DNA from: Hybos culiciformis
Taxonomy: Eukaryota; Arthropoda; Insecta; Diptera; Hybotidae
DNA: 64,000 bases
Direction: 5' to 3'
Assembly (NCBI GenBank): GCA_964007475.1
Contig: OZ023273.1
Location: 139,845,308-139,909,307, forward strand
Both the position numbers and the translations under genes were made by a program. The notes under the pieces are model-generated. The model was not told the DNA's origin, searched no databases, and saw only the letters and a list, made by a program, of their open reading frames with translations. Below, piece by piece: positions 12,041 through 22,649 of the stretch (positions within the stretch are counted from its first letter, which is position 1; every line of letters begins with the position of its first letter).

Positions 12041-12221
12041 TTTTTGCAAAACCATAAATAATTATGAAATTTATGCATTTCAAAACCGCACGGTCAAAAA
12101 TTTAATAAACATCGCAAAATTTGATTAGATAATAATTATTTAAACTTATTTATAAATATTTTTTGAATATAAATACGGAAATTTTTTGGCTAATATACTT
12201 AGTTGCAAAGAAAAAATCATT
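12041..12221 (+). promoter_or_regulatory. Conserved promoter of type B copy 4 (TATA, GATA-like site)
   Basis: This matches the promoter of type B copy 2 over the distal block 12041-12095 (with AAAACCGCACGGT), the GATTAGATAATAATT block at 12123-12137, and the TATA box TATAAATAC at 12168-12176, 46 bases before the ATG. The conserved order and spacing indicate either very recent duplication or selection on the promoter. Confidence 0.65.
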
Positions 12222-12377
12222 ATGAATTTCCTGTACTTTTTGTTAGTTGCAATTTTCGTAATATTGTCAGTTTCGAATAGAGCATCAGCTGTTCGTTGCA
12301 GTTCAGATCAGGATTGCCCAGATCATATGAGATGTGGAGCTAATGGATATTGTGAGCATGGAACAAGAGGACAATAG
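12222..12377 (+). CDS. Secreted Cys-core peptide, shortest tail (type B, copy 4)
   Basis: A 51-residue gene starting at the ATG 12222, the first ATG after the TATA box, and ending TAG at 12375-12377. Residues 1-23 are the signal peptide (NFLYFLLVAIFVILSVSN, cut after ASA). The mature 28 residues begin VRCSSDQDCPDHMRCGANGY and end EHGTRGQ, the shortest tail of the four. It seems to stop just where type A copy 3 runs on into its Gly/Arg repeat, so a single change (CGN to CAA next to a stop) may separate the two forms. Cysteine spacing is unchanged. An AATAAA at 12432-12437 is a likely poly(A) signal. Read together with its twin at 1580-1738, it shows that the Cys core can exist without the Gly-rich tail. 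Confidence 0.82.
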   Translation: MNFLYFLLVAIFVILSVSNRASAVRCSSDQDCPDHMRCGANGYCEHGTRGQ

Positions 12378-12431
12378 CTGAATCGAAATGTTTGTCTTTA
12401 ATTATAACTTGCAATGAATATTCATGGAATT

Positions 12432-12437
12432 AATAAA
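12432..12437 (+). terminator. Candidate poly(A) signal for type B copy 4
   Basis: AATAAA 55 bases after the stop codon, in a stretch (GGAATTAATAAATAAAAA) that resembles the region downstream of type B copy 2 on the opposite strand. Confidence 0.4.
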
Positions 12438-12439
12438 TA

Positions 12440-13470
12440 AAAAATAATTAATAATAAATAGAGGCTGTATTGTATTGATCACAAGCTGCTGATAGAAAAT
12501 ATCGGAGTTTTAGTTTTTTTTTCAGTGTCATTTTATAAAAAATTTCTCATTAAATTAAAAACGAAGAGTTTTCACCTTTTCATTAATAACTTATCTTTTT
12601 AACTTTTATTATACTATACATCTATTGAATTCTTTAATACTTGAACACTTTAAAATAAAAGTCTTCTTTCCTATCATTTGTTTAACAATTTCTTTCCGAT
12701 CTATCTGCAATTTATGACAGTACTAGCACTTTAATGCATTATACATAATTCTTTGTATATAATACATAATTAAAGAATTTCACGAACCAAATGAAAAAAA
12801 AGTTTTAAATTCAATGGAAAAACACAAGAGGAAACCTTTATATATATATGGAACAGCTGTGTATATTTTTCATTAAAAAAAAAAAAACAAACTAAAGACA
12901 AAAGTAACATATTTTCTTCATTTTTGTATTATTTTTTATTCAAGAATTTATTTTTTTTTAAATATGACTTTATTACAATATACTCATTTCAACAAAGAAA
13001 AACCCAAAAATTAAAGCTTAAGCTTTTTTGTTGGTCATCCATTATTTCCGGTTCACTTAAATTAAATAAAAAATTGTCTAACTGTCCAAGGACACTAAAA
13101 CGAAGAACAATTCAGTTGAAAAGTTATATTTTTGTGAAATAAAAAAAAAAAAAACCTTTTAGCAAAAGAAAACAAAAAAAGAAACATATTTTTTAATACT
13201 TTTTTTTTTAACATTTTCCTTTTAATTTTTTTTTTCCTGAGTTATAAAAACAAACAAAATAAAGGACATCGTATGTGATTTACTTTTCATTTTCAATTTA
13301 TTTCATTTGCCATTTGTTTTATTATAAACCAAATATAATGGCCGGCATAATACGGTATGTCTATAGAAAATTAAAACTAATAAGCTTGATTCTAGTGAAC
13401 TTGTAACTGAAGACTAAACTTTTTGTAGCCGACTGAGGTTTATTGTACTGTCATCAAGTCAGATATTCAA
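12440..13470. other. Intergenic, nothing supportable
   Basis: A+T-rich with long homopolymers. I see no coding signal, RNA gene or clear repeat here. Confidence 0.4.
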
Positions 13471-13479
13471 AATTTTACT

Positions 13480-13570
13480 TCATGGTGTAGTGTTATTGTC
13501 GTTATCCTATGACCGGCGTATTCGGTAGTGGGTTCGATTCTCACCTGAGACTGAAATTCATGCCAATTTT
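13480..13570 (+). repeat. tRNA-derived SINE-like fragment
   Basis: It has a pol III-type A box (TGGTGTAGTGTTATTGTCGT at 13483) followed 48 bases later by a B box (GGTTCGATTCT at 13531). The T-arm folds well (GTGGG-TTCGATT-CTCAC), but no matching 5' acceptor strand is found, so it is not a functional tRNA gene. This is the expected layout of the head of a tRNA-derived SINE; the 3' limit is unclear. Confidence 0.5.
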
Positions 13571-14732
13571 TCAATTTGTTCTATTGAATGAAGGGTTTGT
13601 GTTGTGTAAAATTTTTCCTTATAATATGGAATCATATGCTGATATCCAATATATTAAGACCTAAAGTTTTAAATCTTAAAATTTTACATTTCTGAAATCA
13701 TTATCATGTTTGAAAAAATCATTTAAACCCATATTCTTAGTTAGTAAACTTTTGAAAAATATAAGGTTGTACATATTTGAATTCAACTTTGATTTTCAAT
13801 AGAATCAATAGAAATGGAGTTTATATAACTTTTATTAGTAAAATAATAACAAATGAAAACTTTTCAAAAAATTATTTAAGAACACAAAAAGAGGAAATAT
13901 TGTAGACGTAATATTTCCGATATTTTATTACATTTTTTTTTTTTTCATCCTTTTTCCAATTTGTCTTTTTTATTACAATTTGCAGAATTGGATACCTACA
14001 TTATATCATATACATATAACTTTTTTTTCTCTGGTTTTTATAATGTGAAAATATTTTAAACTTCTATTGTTTAGTTGTGAGTTTTGAGGTCAATGTCGAT
14101 TGTTGGGACAACCATAATTTTCATTATATCTATACATATATTATTATTATTATTTTTTATTGAAATTTGGAAAATAATGGAATGAAGAAAAAAAAACAAA
14201 AAAAAAAAAAAATTATGTGGATATCCGCAATTTCCGGATAATTTAACTCTGAATTTTTTAAATATTTTATTTAAAAAAATTATTTATATCTTTTATTTAA
14301 TTTTTTTTTCAACATATTATATTTACAATTGAAAATTTATTGAAAAACTTTTTTAATTATTTATTATAAATTATTTTTCTTCTATATAAAAACATAAATA
14401 TTGTGATTAATTATTTATTTGGGAATAAAAAATTTAATTTTTAGTTTCAATAATTTTTTTTGTTGAAGAATAAAGTTTATGGACAATATTTGTACTTAAT
14501 TTAATTTTGGAAAAATCATTCTCATTACTCGCCTTCAAAATTGCTTACCTCATTTCAAGTTTTGTTTGTTTTCTTAAACCCCGTTTACGCAATTTTGATA
14601 TTAGAATAAGAGCAGCTCTTTATTAAACCAGCGTATCATTATTATAAATAATTTTCTTAGTACGTAAACGATAAAATATTCATAAATTGTTAGACGTTTA
14701 AATTGGAAAACTTTGAATATTATTATTATTAG
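13571..14732. other. Intergenic, nothing supportable
   Basis: Low-complexity A+T-rich DNA. The first hundred or so bases may still belong to the SINE-like element. Confidence 0.35.
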
Positions 14733-14734
14733 TA

Positions 14735-15286
14735 CAGGCATACCTCGTTTAGCGCTCATGATGCGTTCCTGAAAATTGCTGAAAATTGAGCGTTAACAGA
14801 AACAGCGTTAAAAGAGGTGCAATTTACAGTAAAATATGGGATTACGTTCCTAACCAATTTTTTTTTTGTACTTTGAAGTCAAAAATAAAAAGAATTGTAT
14901 TTTTTTTTGAAAATTTTTTTTTAATTCATTTATACTTTTTTTAAAAATTAGAAACTAAATTAGAATTCAATACATAGGTAGAACAAAAACAAAACAATAA
15001 AACTATTTCTATCACTATTTCGAATGAACAATTAGTACAAAATTTCACATTAGGATTTTCCGAATTATAATAATTTTTGAAAATTTTTGATATTTAGGAT
15101 TCCCCGAATCATAATTATTTTTGAAATTTTGAAAAAGAGGGATTCCAAGAATTATAAATATGAATTAAGAAAAATAAATCGTTTTAAAAATTATCTTAAA
15201 GTTAAAAAATTTTTTTTTTTAAAAAATCAAAAGAGCGCTATAGCGAAACAGCGCTAAAAGAGGTAGCGTTAATCGAGGTATGCCTG
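14735..15286. mobile_element. Tigger/pogo-like TIR element (non-autonomous, 552 bp)
   Basis: The ends are inverted: CAGGCATACCTCGTTTAGCG on the left and, on the complement of the right end, CAGGCATACCTCGATTAACG. Both are flanked by TA (14733-14734 and 15287-15288), the target duplication used by the Tc1/mariner/pogo superfamily. The CAGGCATACCTCG end is the one known from Tigger-type pogo elements. Subterminal motifs (AACAGCGTTAAAAGAGGT near 14800 and AACAGCGCTAAAAGAGGT near 15248) repeat at both ends. The interior is A+T-rich with no transposase reading frame, so this is a MITE-like deletion derivative. Its orientation cannot be set. Confidence 0.75.
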
Positions 15287-15288
15287 TA

Positions 15289-16210
15289 TTATTTTTTTTT
15301 AATTATTATTATTATTATAGTGATAATTAAAAACGAGAAACTTTTCATAACTTTTATAATTTTCAATATAGTCAGAAATGAAAATAATAAAAAAAGTAAA
15401 AAAAAAATTATAAAATAAAATAAATCTTTTCGCTTTTAGAAATATTGTTGCATTGCAGAAAAATTTTAAATTGAAAATAAAAATGTCCAAATATTTCTTT
15501 TTCTATTTTTTTTTTTTTTTTTTTTCAATAAAGTTTCAAATTAATTTTCATTAAGTGAAATATTCACTTCGTAAATTTTCTAAAAAATTTTAATAACTTT
15601 TTTTTTTTAACTCTGTTTCTTTTCTAAAAAAAAAAAATAAAATAAAAAATAAAATAAAACTACCTTTCTAAAGTTTTCTTTTAATTTTGTCATTTAAAGT
15701 TTTTTTTTTCTATAGAATTTTCTATATTGAAGGAAAATAAGACCAAAAAAAAAAATACTAAAATAAAATAAAAAAAAAAAAAAAACACAAAGTTTTTCAT
15801 TGAGTAATTAAAAGTTTTCCTGCAATTAACAGGGAAAAATAATTAAGCGATTTTATAAAAGAAAATAATTTGAATATTTGGACATTAAAATGGGTTTTTC
15901 TAACTTTTCGTCATTAGAGTGTCTAAAAATGTGAACATAAAAATTCTTTTTGGAAAAACTTACAAAATAACAAAAATTTAAAAAAAAGAAAGAGGAATTT
16001 TCTTCTTTTTTTTTTCTTAGAAATTTATTTACATTTTATATTTAAAAATGGAAAAGTTTAACCGTAATTTAAGAATACGAAAATCTATATAATTAATTTT
16101 TTATTTAATTTTTATTTATTTTTTTTTCAAAGAATCAATCCTAATAATTTAAAATTTTTAATGATTATGTTGACTCTATATACTTTAATATTGATTGAAA
16201 TTCCTAATTT
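15289..16210. other. Low-complexity A+T-rich DNA
   Basis: (ATT)n near 15300-15316 and numerous poly(A) and poly(T) runs; no gene seen. Confidence 0.4.
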
Positions 16211-16379
16211 TTTACTGTTTTAGTGCTTGCTTTCAGTATGAATGCTAGTGTTCTAGCCCTTTCAGTGCTTTATTCTGGCTGAATATCTTTTGCCATTAGG
16301 ATTAAATAGATGGTTAAAAAAAAAAAAGAAGTTGTATAGTGAATGTTAAAGTTGGAAAACCAGAATTGATGCTCTGCGA

Positions 16380-16500
16380 TTGATGGTGCCACAAATACCA
16401 ACAAAAAGTTAATACCTTATCAAATTGTCAGATCCTGGCAAGCTGGACAAAAAGAGACAATTGTGCTTGAAAAAAAATTAACCACTTTAAAATTTTGAAA
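16380..16500 (+). pseudogene. Decayed coding-like remnant
   Basis: This is less A+T-rich than its surroundings. One frame stays open for about 39 codons, reading GATNTNKKLIPYQIVRSW and then QAGQKETIVLEKKL, before stops; past the stop the same frame gives KGNALQGTTKTQ. The composition and the amino acids look like former protein-coding sequence, perhaps from a transposable element or a retroposed gene, but I do not recognise the family. There is no start, no splice site and no continuation. Confidence 0.3.
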
Positions 16501-16569
16501 GGGAAACGCCCTGCAGGGAACAACAAAGACCCAATGAACCAACAATCTTAAGTGAAAGGAACCCAACAT

Positions 16570-19500
16570 TTTAAATTTCATCTTCTAAATTTTTAAACTT
16601 AGGTACCTAATACTCCCATTTTTAATGTACATTTAAAATCATTTTATCTTTTTATCTTTTTAAATCGCAATCGATTTTATCCATCATATAATGCTAAAAA
16701 TTTCATCCAATAGTTTCATAATATTTATTCAATAAATAATAATAAAAGTTTTTATTATGATAATTTTTTTTCAAACTGAACAAAATTACTATAAATGTTA
16801 TAAATAAATATTCAAAAATTTTCTTTTTTCAAACTAAATATAATGTTTATTATAATAATAATGGAAACAAACCTTTGAGATTTCTATGAAATTGACATTT
16901 ATTGATGACATGAAATATACTACAACACAATGTTTTTTATAAAACTATAATTCTATTGAATTATTTTTATTGTATGTATAAAAAACTCTATAAAGAATGA
17001 AAAATTTTGTGTACTACTCTTCAAATTATATCTAATGATTTTTGTTATTTTCCTTGAAAAAGATCTATTGGACAAAAAAGAAAAGAAGAATATACGAGAA
17101 AGTAGATTTGGGTTTTTCTACTATGACTGAGTTTTATTTTCATCCATAGTATTATATAGAATTCATGCGATCATTCAGCATTGAAAAATAAGATACATTC
17201 ACTATTTTACTGTGATTACGATATTCTTGTAAATAATGTTAAATCATTTTTCCGTGAAATTTCTTGACAAATGTTTGGAAATATTGTATTCACTATGTAT
17301 AGAATGTGACTATAATAACTTGAATAATTGTAATTTGTAATTTTACATATAGTTAGAGCTTACTAAATGCTGAAACCTATATAAATAAGTTATGGACACT
17401 CAGTCTAATGATTTTAATAAATTAATTTGGGTTAAATTAACCTATAACTTATGCCTATAGAACTATAGGCTGATCCTAGTAATTAAAGACTATAATTTTT
17501 TTTAAATTATTGTACTTTCTAATGGAATTTATTAAAAGTTCAGTCATTGAACTACTTTTTATTTTTGTAGATTTTTCTTGTTCTTTTTTTTTGTACAAAT
17601 TATATTTGCATATTGTATCAAAAAAAAAAATGTTTAATGCAAATTTAAGAACATTTTTCTTGCATATATATATGTACGTACACGTTATGTATCTACACAC
17701 AAATAATTTCGTATAGACAGATAGATACTTTTTTCTATCCCTATTTCATTAAATATAATTCTTTATATGTAATAGAAAAAAAATTTTTTTTCATTCAAGA
17801 CAAAAGCAAAAAGTTCACACAAAACTGCCATTAAATGTAATAGAAATCCTTAAAAGCATGAATCACCATAAATCTCATTTTCAAGTTTGAATTTTCTTTT
17901 TATTTATTTTAATTTTTTTTTTTTTTCTGTGTGTGAATAGAAAGTTTTTGGTTAAAAATATTTTAAGGTTTTTTTTTTTCCCTTGTTTTCTATCTTCTTA
18001 TAATGTATATTTTCTTTTGCTCTTATGTATGTTTTCTGAAGAAAAACAAAGAATAATATATGTATAAAACTTATTTCATTTTCCAGTAAAGTAAAGTAGA
18101 GTCTATTAAAGATTTTTTTTCAATAATATTATTTTTCTTCATAGTTAAAATACATTCGACAATATAGCATGCATTCGAATAGGAAAAATATTCATAAAAT
18201 TAAGAATTCTGTATTCGATAATAAATTTAGAACTTCGATTTTTCATTATATGCATTAATATTTGAAGAATGAAAATAATTGCGTATCAAACTATTATTAG
18301 CTTCAACTTATAGTGTAGCCGAAGGAAATATGTTTTCTCAATTAGAGATCAGAAGAAAACATTGTATAAAAATTTATTGTAATAAAAACTATACATATTA
18401 AGTATGTATAATGAAATTCCACAAATTCTTAAAAATGATGAGAAAATGGATATGCAAAAACATTTTTTTTTTTTTTTTTTTCATATAATAAATAATTTAA
18501 AGTGTCAACGTCATGGATACAATTTAAAAGAGAGATTTTGTTACGTAACATCAAATCATCCAATTTTATTGGAGATGAGATGCAATAAGATGGAAATGAA
18601 ATTATGCAGTGTAAGAATTGCGTTTTTCTAATTTGTAACCGCAAAAATTAATGGAATTTTGGAAAAAAAAATTGTTCTTACAGGTGTAAGCTCAATTTGA
18701 TCATTTTAAGGACGCAACAAGCACTACTTGTAACCATAAGCCCAAATATTTCGTGTGCTCAGAACTCAACTGCAATTAAAGTTTACATGAAATCTTACAA
18801 ATAAATATTCCTTTCAAAGAAATTTATACAGATTTTTTTCACATATCAACACTAAAAATGTGAATTCTGTTTTAATTTAATTTTTTTTTTAATTAAAAAA
18901 TAATATCCTTCTTGGTTTAATGAATTTATTTTTGATTTTCTGTTTGTACGTAAAAATTTTTTTTTTTCTGTTTTTTGTTTCAAAATTTTTCTCATATAAA
19001 ACTCATATAAATTTTACTCATAAGTTTGAATAAATATATGATTTGGTTTTTCATTTAGTTTTTGGTCAAAAGCTTAAATATACTTTTCTTATTGTTTTAT
19101 GCTATTTTTCCATTCATAAAGATATACAAAAAAAAAAAAACACAAAAATAAAAAGACATGAGATGTGATTTTCATTTTCAGTTTGTTTTTCAATTTTTTT
19201 TTTGTTTTTCGTTATTATGAAAAATTTAACACAAGAAAGACAAAAAAAAAAAATGAATTAGAGAGAATGGTATGAGAAAAGAAAATGTTTTTTTTTTATA
19301 TATATCTATCTATATCTATTGTGCGTTAAATCAAAGTGAATACCATATTGTCACGTTCTAGGATTTAAGAATTTTGAATGATTTCTTTTTTCCCTTTTCT
19401 TTTTTTGTTTTGTAAAAAAAAAAAATTAAATCTTGTATTTTTGTTTTTATGTTTGTACATAGTATATTATACTTTATATATGTTTTCATTTATTTTTGGA

Positions 19501-21790
19501 AAAAATAAAATCACAGAATTCTTTGAATTTAAACATAGATTTTTTTTTTTTTTAATTAATTTTTGATTCATGAAAGAAATATGTGTGTGCATGAGAATAA
19601 TGACATTTGTGGAATGATTATGTCTTAAAAATAAAAATAATTTTTTTTTTTTTTTATTTTTTTTTTTGTGTTAATTTGTTGTGGAAAATTATAATTTTAG
19701 TTAAGCTACTTTGGGGTGCTTTCATAGTAATTTATTTTGTAGTAATATTAAGTTTGAGGTATTATAATTTTTGTTAAGGGTTCAAAAGTAAGACTCAATT
19801 TTTCTCTTTTTCAGTCTTTCTACTCCAAAATTGATATTTAATTACTCTGTATTAATTTTGATTACTGTAATTGATTTTTATTACTCTGTAACAAGTCCTT
19901 TTCAAACATTATAGGAATTGAGTAGAATATTTAAATCATAAATATGAATCAAATCTGAATGAAAAATTTGTTGAAACAACAATATTACTCATTAGCAATT
20001 GAGAAATAAATTCATTTGAAACAAAAAACTCACTAAGATAAATATCTTGAACTATATTATTCTCTGAATGCAATTAAGTTGTCTTGCGCGGGCGCGGCAT
20101 TATTAAAGTATAAAGCTCTGTTTATTTCAAGTCACATTAAAGTTGGTTTTCAAATCTTCAGTTTATCATTTAAAAATATATAATTTCAAGAATAATACTA
20201 AATTATACTAAATCCCCCTTCTCCTTCTCTTTGGCTCCTTGGCTATTAGCAGGTCCTTAAAATTTATATTATTTACAATTATAGAACTATAATATAGTAC
20301 GTATGAACTTCAAGTATCTTTATGCGACATTTTAAAATTCTTTATTCATATACAATTTTAATGAATCCCAGATTATTAATTCTAATCTTAAAAGAGGCTT
20401 AGATAAAAATAAGATCAAAATATTCACAATTCTAGTATATCACGTGAAAATGGTTTAATTATTTATTATTATACTGGAAACTGTTTAGCTGGTTAAAACC
20501 TGAAACAATATTTTTTAAAAATTCCCAATTTTGTACTTTGGAAGTATTATGACAGTGAAATATATTTTGTAGTGGCGTAGTGAATAGTAAAATCTTTTAT
20601 ATTATGTTATTTAAAAATACTATAATATATTTATAATACATATTATAGTTACAAATTCGAAATCCAATATTTATAGTTTTTTTTCTTTTATTACCTTTCT
20701 TCAATCTACCAAAACATATCAAAATAAGATTTGATAATAAATTGAATACCAAAAAAATGTAATCAATATTTGATTTAAAAACATTATTTTTAATGATGAA
20801 TATTTTATTTATTTTGTTTTTGGTAAAATAATCAACATGTTTGGAAAAATTGCTAGCAATAATTTTTATGTTGCTGTGCTGAGCATAGTGTGTATAACAG
20901 TTTTCTGAAAAAATATTTTTTATGCGCATGTAAACTGCGGAATATAAATTTCACATATAATAATAATTTTTGCTTTGAATGATAAGAGATTTCAGTCATC
21001 AACAATTGTCTATTAAGGATTGATCCATTGTCAGTAGAATTTTTGTTTTGTTTCCATATAACATGAGTTATAATATTATTATCATTTTAAGAATATTTCA
21101 TTGAATAAAATAAAGTGAAAACAAAGATTATTAAAAGTAGTAGTGTTTTTGTAAAAACTCTAAACATGATGTCTTACAGCAATTTATTGAAACTTTTTAG
21201 ATAATCAGATATAGTATTTCAAATGCGGATTTCCGATAATTGAAAGTATATTAAATTCAAAATCAGCTCAAAAAAATTGATTATCTAAAGCGCCAAAACT
21301 TAGAATAAAAAATGTTAATCTTATTATAGTCTCTTAGAAAATATTTCTCCTCAACAAGCAAGGTAAGACTCGCATTCAAGTAAGTACACGGAAGTAAGTA
21401 TACGGAAAAATTTCTTATTTAAAATGCTTAAATGAAAATTTAGAACAAAATTTTCTTATTCATTGCTTGGAAAAATTGTTTTCAATACTGTAATAGCATG
21501 TATTTGCCGAAATATAAACCAACTATTTTATTTTCCATTAAATGTAATATCGATTCTAGTTTCTTTGATCAATTCAAATATATGGTTAAACATTATACTT
21601 TATATTGTTGTGTCATCGTCGCTCCAAAACATTTTACTTGGATGTGTCAATTATATTTGAAAATAACATGTTTTCAAATGAAAAATAACATGTTTTTTTC
21701 TGGGCAGTCTCAAAATATTATTCATACAGAACATAAAAAATCGTATTTTGTGGTTAATGTCAAAAGTACAACAAATAAAATTAAAAATAG
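16570..21790. other. Intergenic, nothing supportable
   Basis: About 5 kb of A+T-rich DNA. Short GC spots (for example TTGCGCGGGCGCGGCATT near 20085) stand out but give no gene. The reading frames present are short and have the composition of random A+T-rich DNA. Confidence 0.4.
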
Positions 21791-21795
21791 AAAAA

Positions 21796-22370
21796 CACTA
21801 TTTTGTGGTTCAATAGAAATTTTGAATTAGAATGAAAACAAATATTTTTTAAAATAAAAATGTTAACAAAAGATTTCTTATTCTATATATAAAAATAAAA
21901 AACTATGAAAATATGTCTTCTTCTAGATAACTTTCCAAACATAATTGAATGATTTATTTTATAGTATAAAATTAAAAAAATATGTATCTATTAGCAAAGT
22001 TTATGTTTAATATTCAATTCAAAACTTAACTAGAAATAGTAAAACTCACCAGATGAAAGTTGTCACAGTGCAAAAAAAAATTCAAAAAAAAGATTATTTT
22101 GAGGTTCAAAGAAATTTTGAATTAGAATGAAAGTTGTACAAATATGTTTTAAAATAAAAATGATAACAAAAGATTTCTTAATTCTAAAAAAAACTATGAA
22201 AATCTTCTAGACAACTTTTCAAAACATAATCGAATTAGTTATTTGAAACTGTGTACATAAAAAAGTATCTTTTAACAAAGTTTATGTTTTATGTTCAGTT
22301 TAAATCTTAACTAAAAATCTAAACACTGAAAAACAGATACTGCGGCAGATGTCATAGCAAGGAAAATAGC
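21796..22370 (+). repeat. 295-bp diverged tandem duplication
   Basis: Two head-to-tail units, with GAAATTTTGAATTAGAATGA at 21816 and again at 22111. The later blocks ACAAAAGATTTCTTA, AACTATGAAAAT, AAAACATAAT/CAAACATAAT and AAAGTTTATGTTT stay in the same order. The copies differ by scattered substitutions and small indels, so the duplication is not recent. It lies just downstream of the F-box/LRR gene. Confidence 0.75.
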
Positions 22371-22631
22371 TAATAGTTTTACTTTGTAATATATTGGTTC
22401 ATATATGATTATAGCAATATTTGTCATAAAAATTTCAGAAATTCAAATTGTATAAAAAAATATATGTTCTTATTTAATTTTGGCTTGAAAAAAAAATAAA
22501 TTATAATTTTCGAGTTGCAAATTTTGCTACAATTCATTTGCTATATATTTATGGACGGGTTATTATAATAAAAATATAAGATTTTGAACACATACTACCA
22601 GAAAATATTTCACTTTTAGTTTTTATAGTTC

Positions 22632-22637
22632 TTTATT
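22632..22637 (-). terminator. Candidate poly(A) signal of the F-box/LRR gene
   Basis: TTTATT on the plus strand (AATAAA on the minus strand), beginning 13 bases past the stop codon of the last exon. Confidence 0.45.
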
Positions 22638-22649
22638 AATATTTAATTA

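Noticed and set aside
20597..20929. 110-codon open frame on the minus strand
   Set aside because: Rich in Asn, Ile, Lys and Phe as expected for random A+T-rich DNA; no signal, domain or splice context.
21498..21830. 110-codon open frame on the plus strand
   Set aside because: It runs into the start of the 295-bp tandem duplication and has no recognisable motif.
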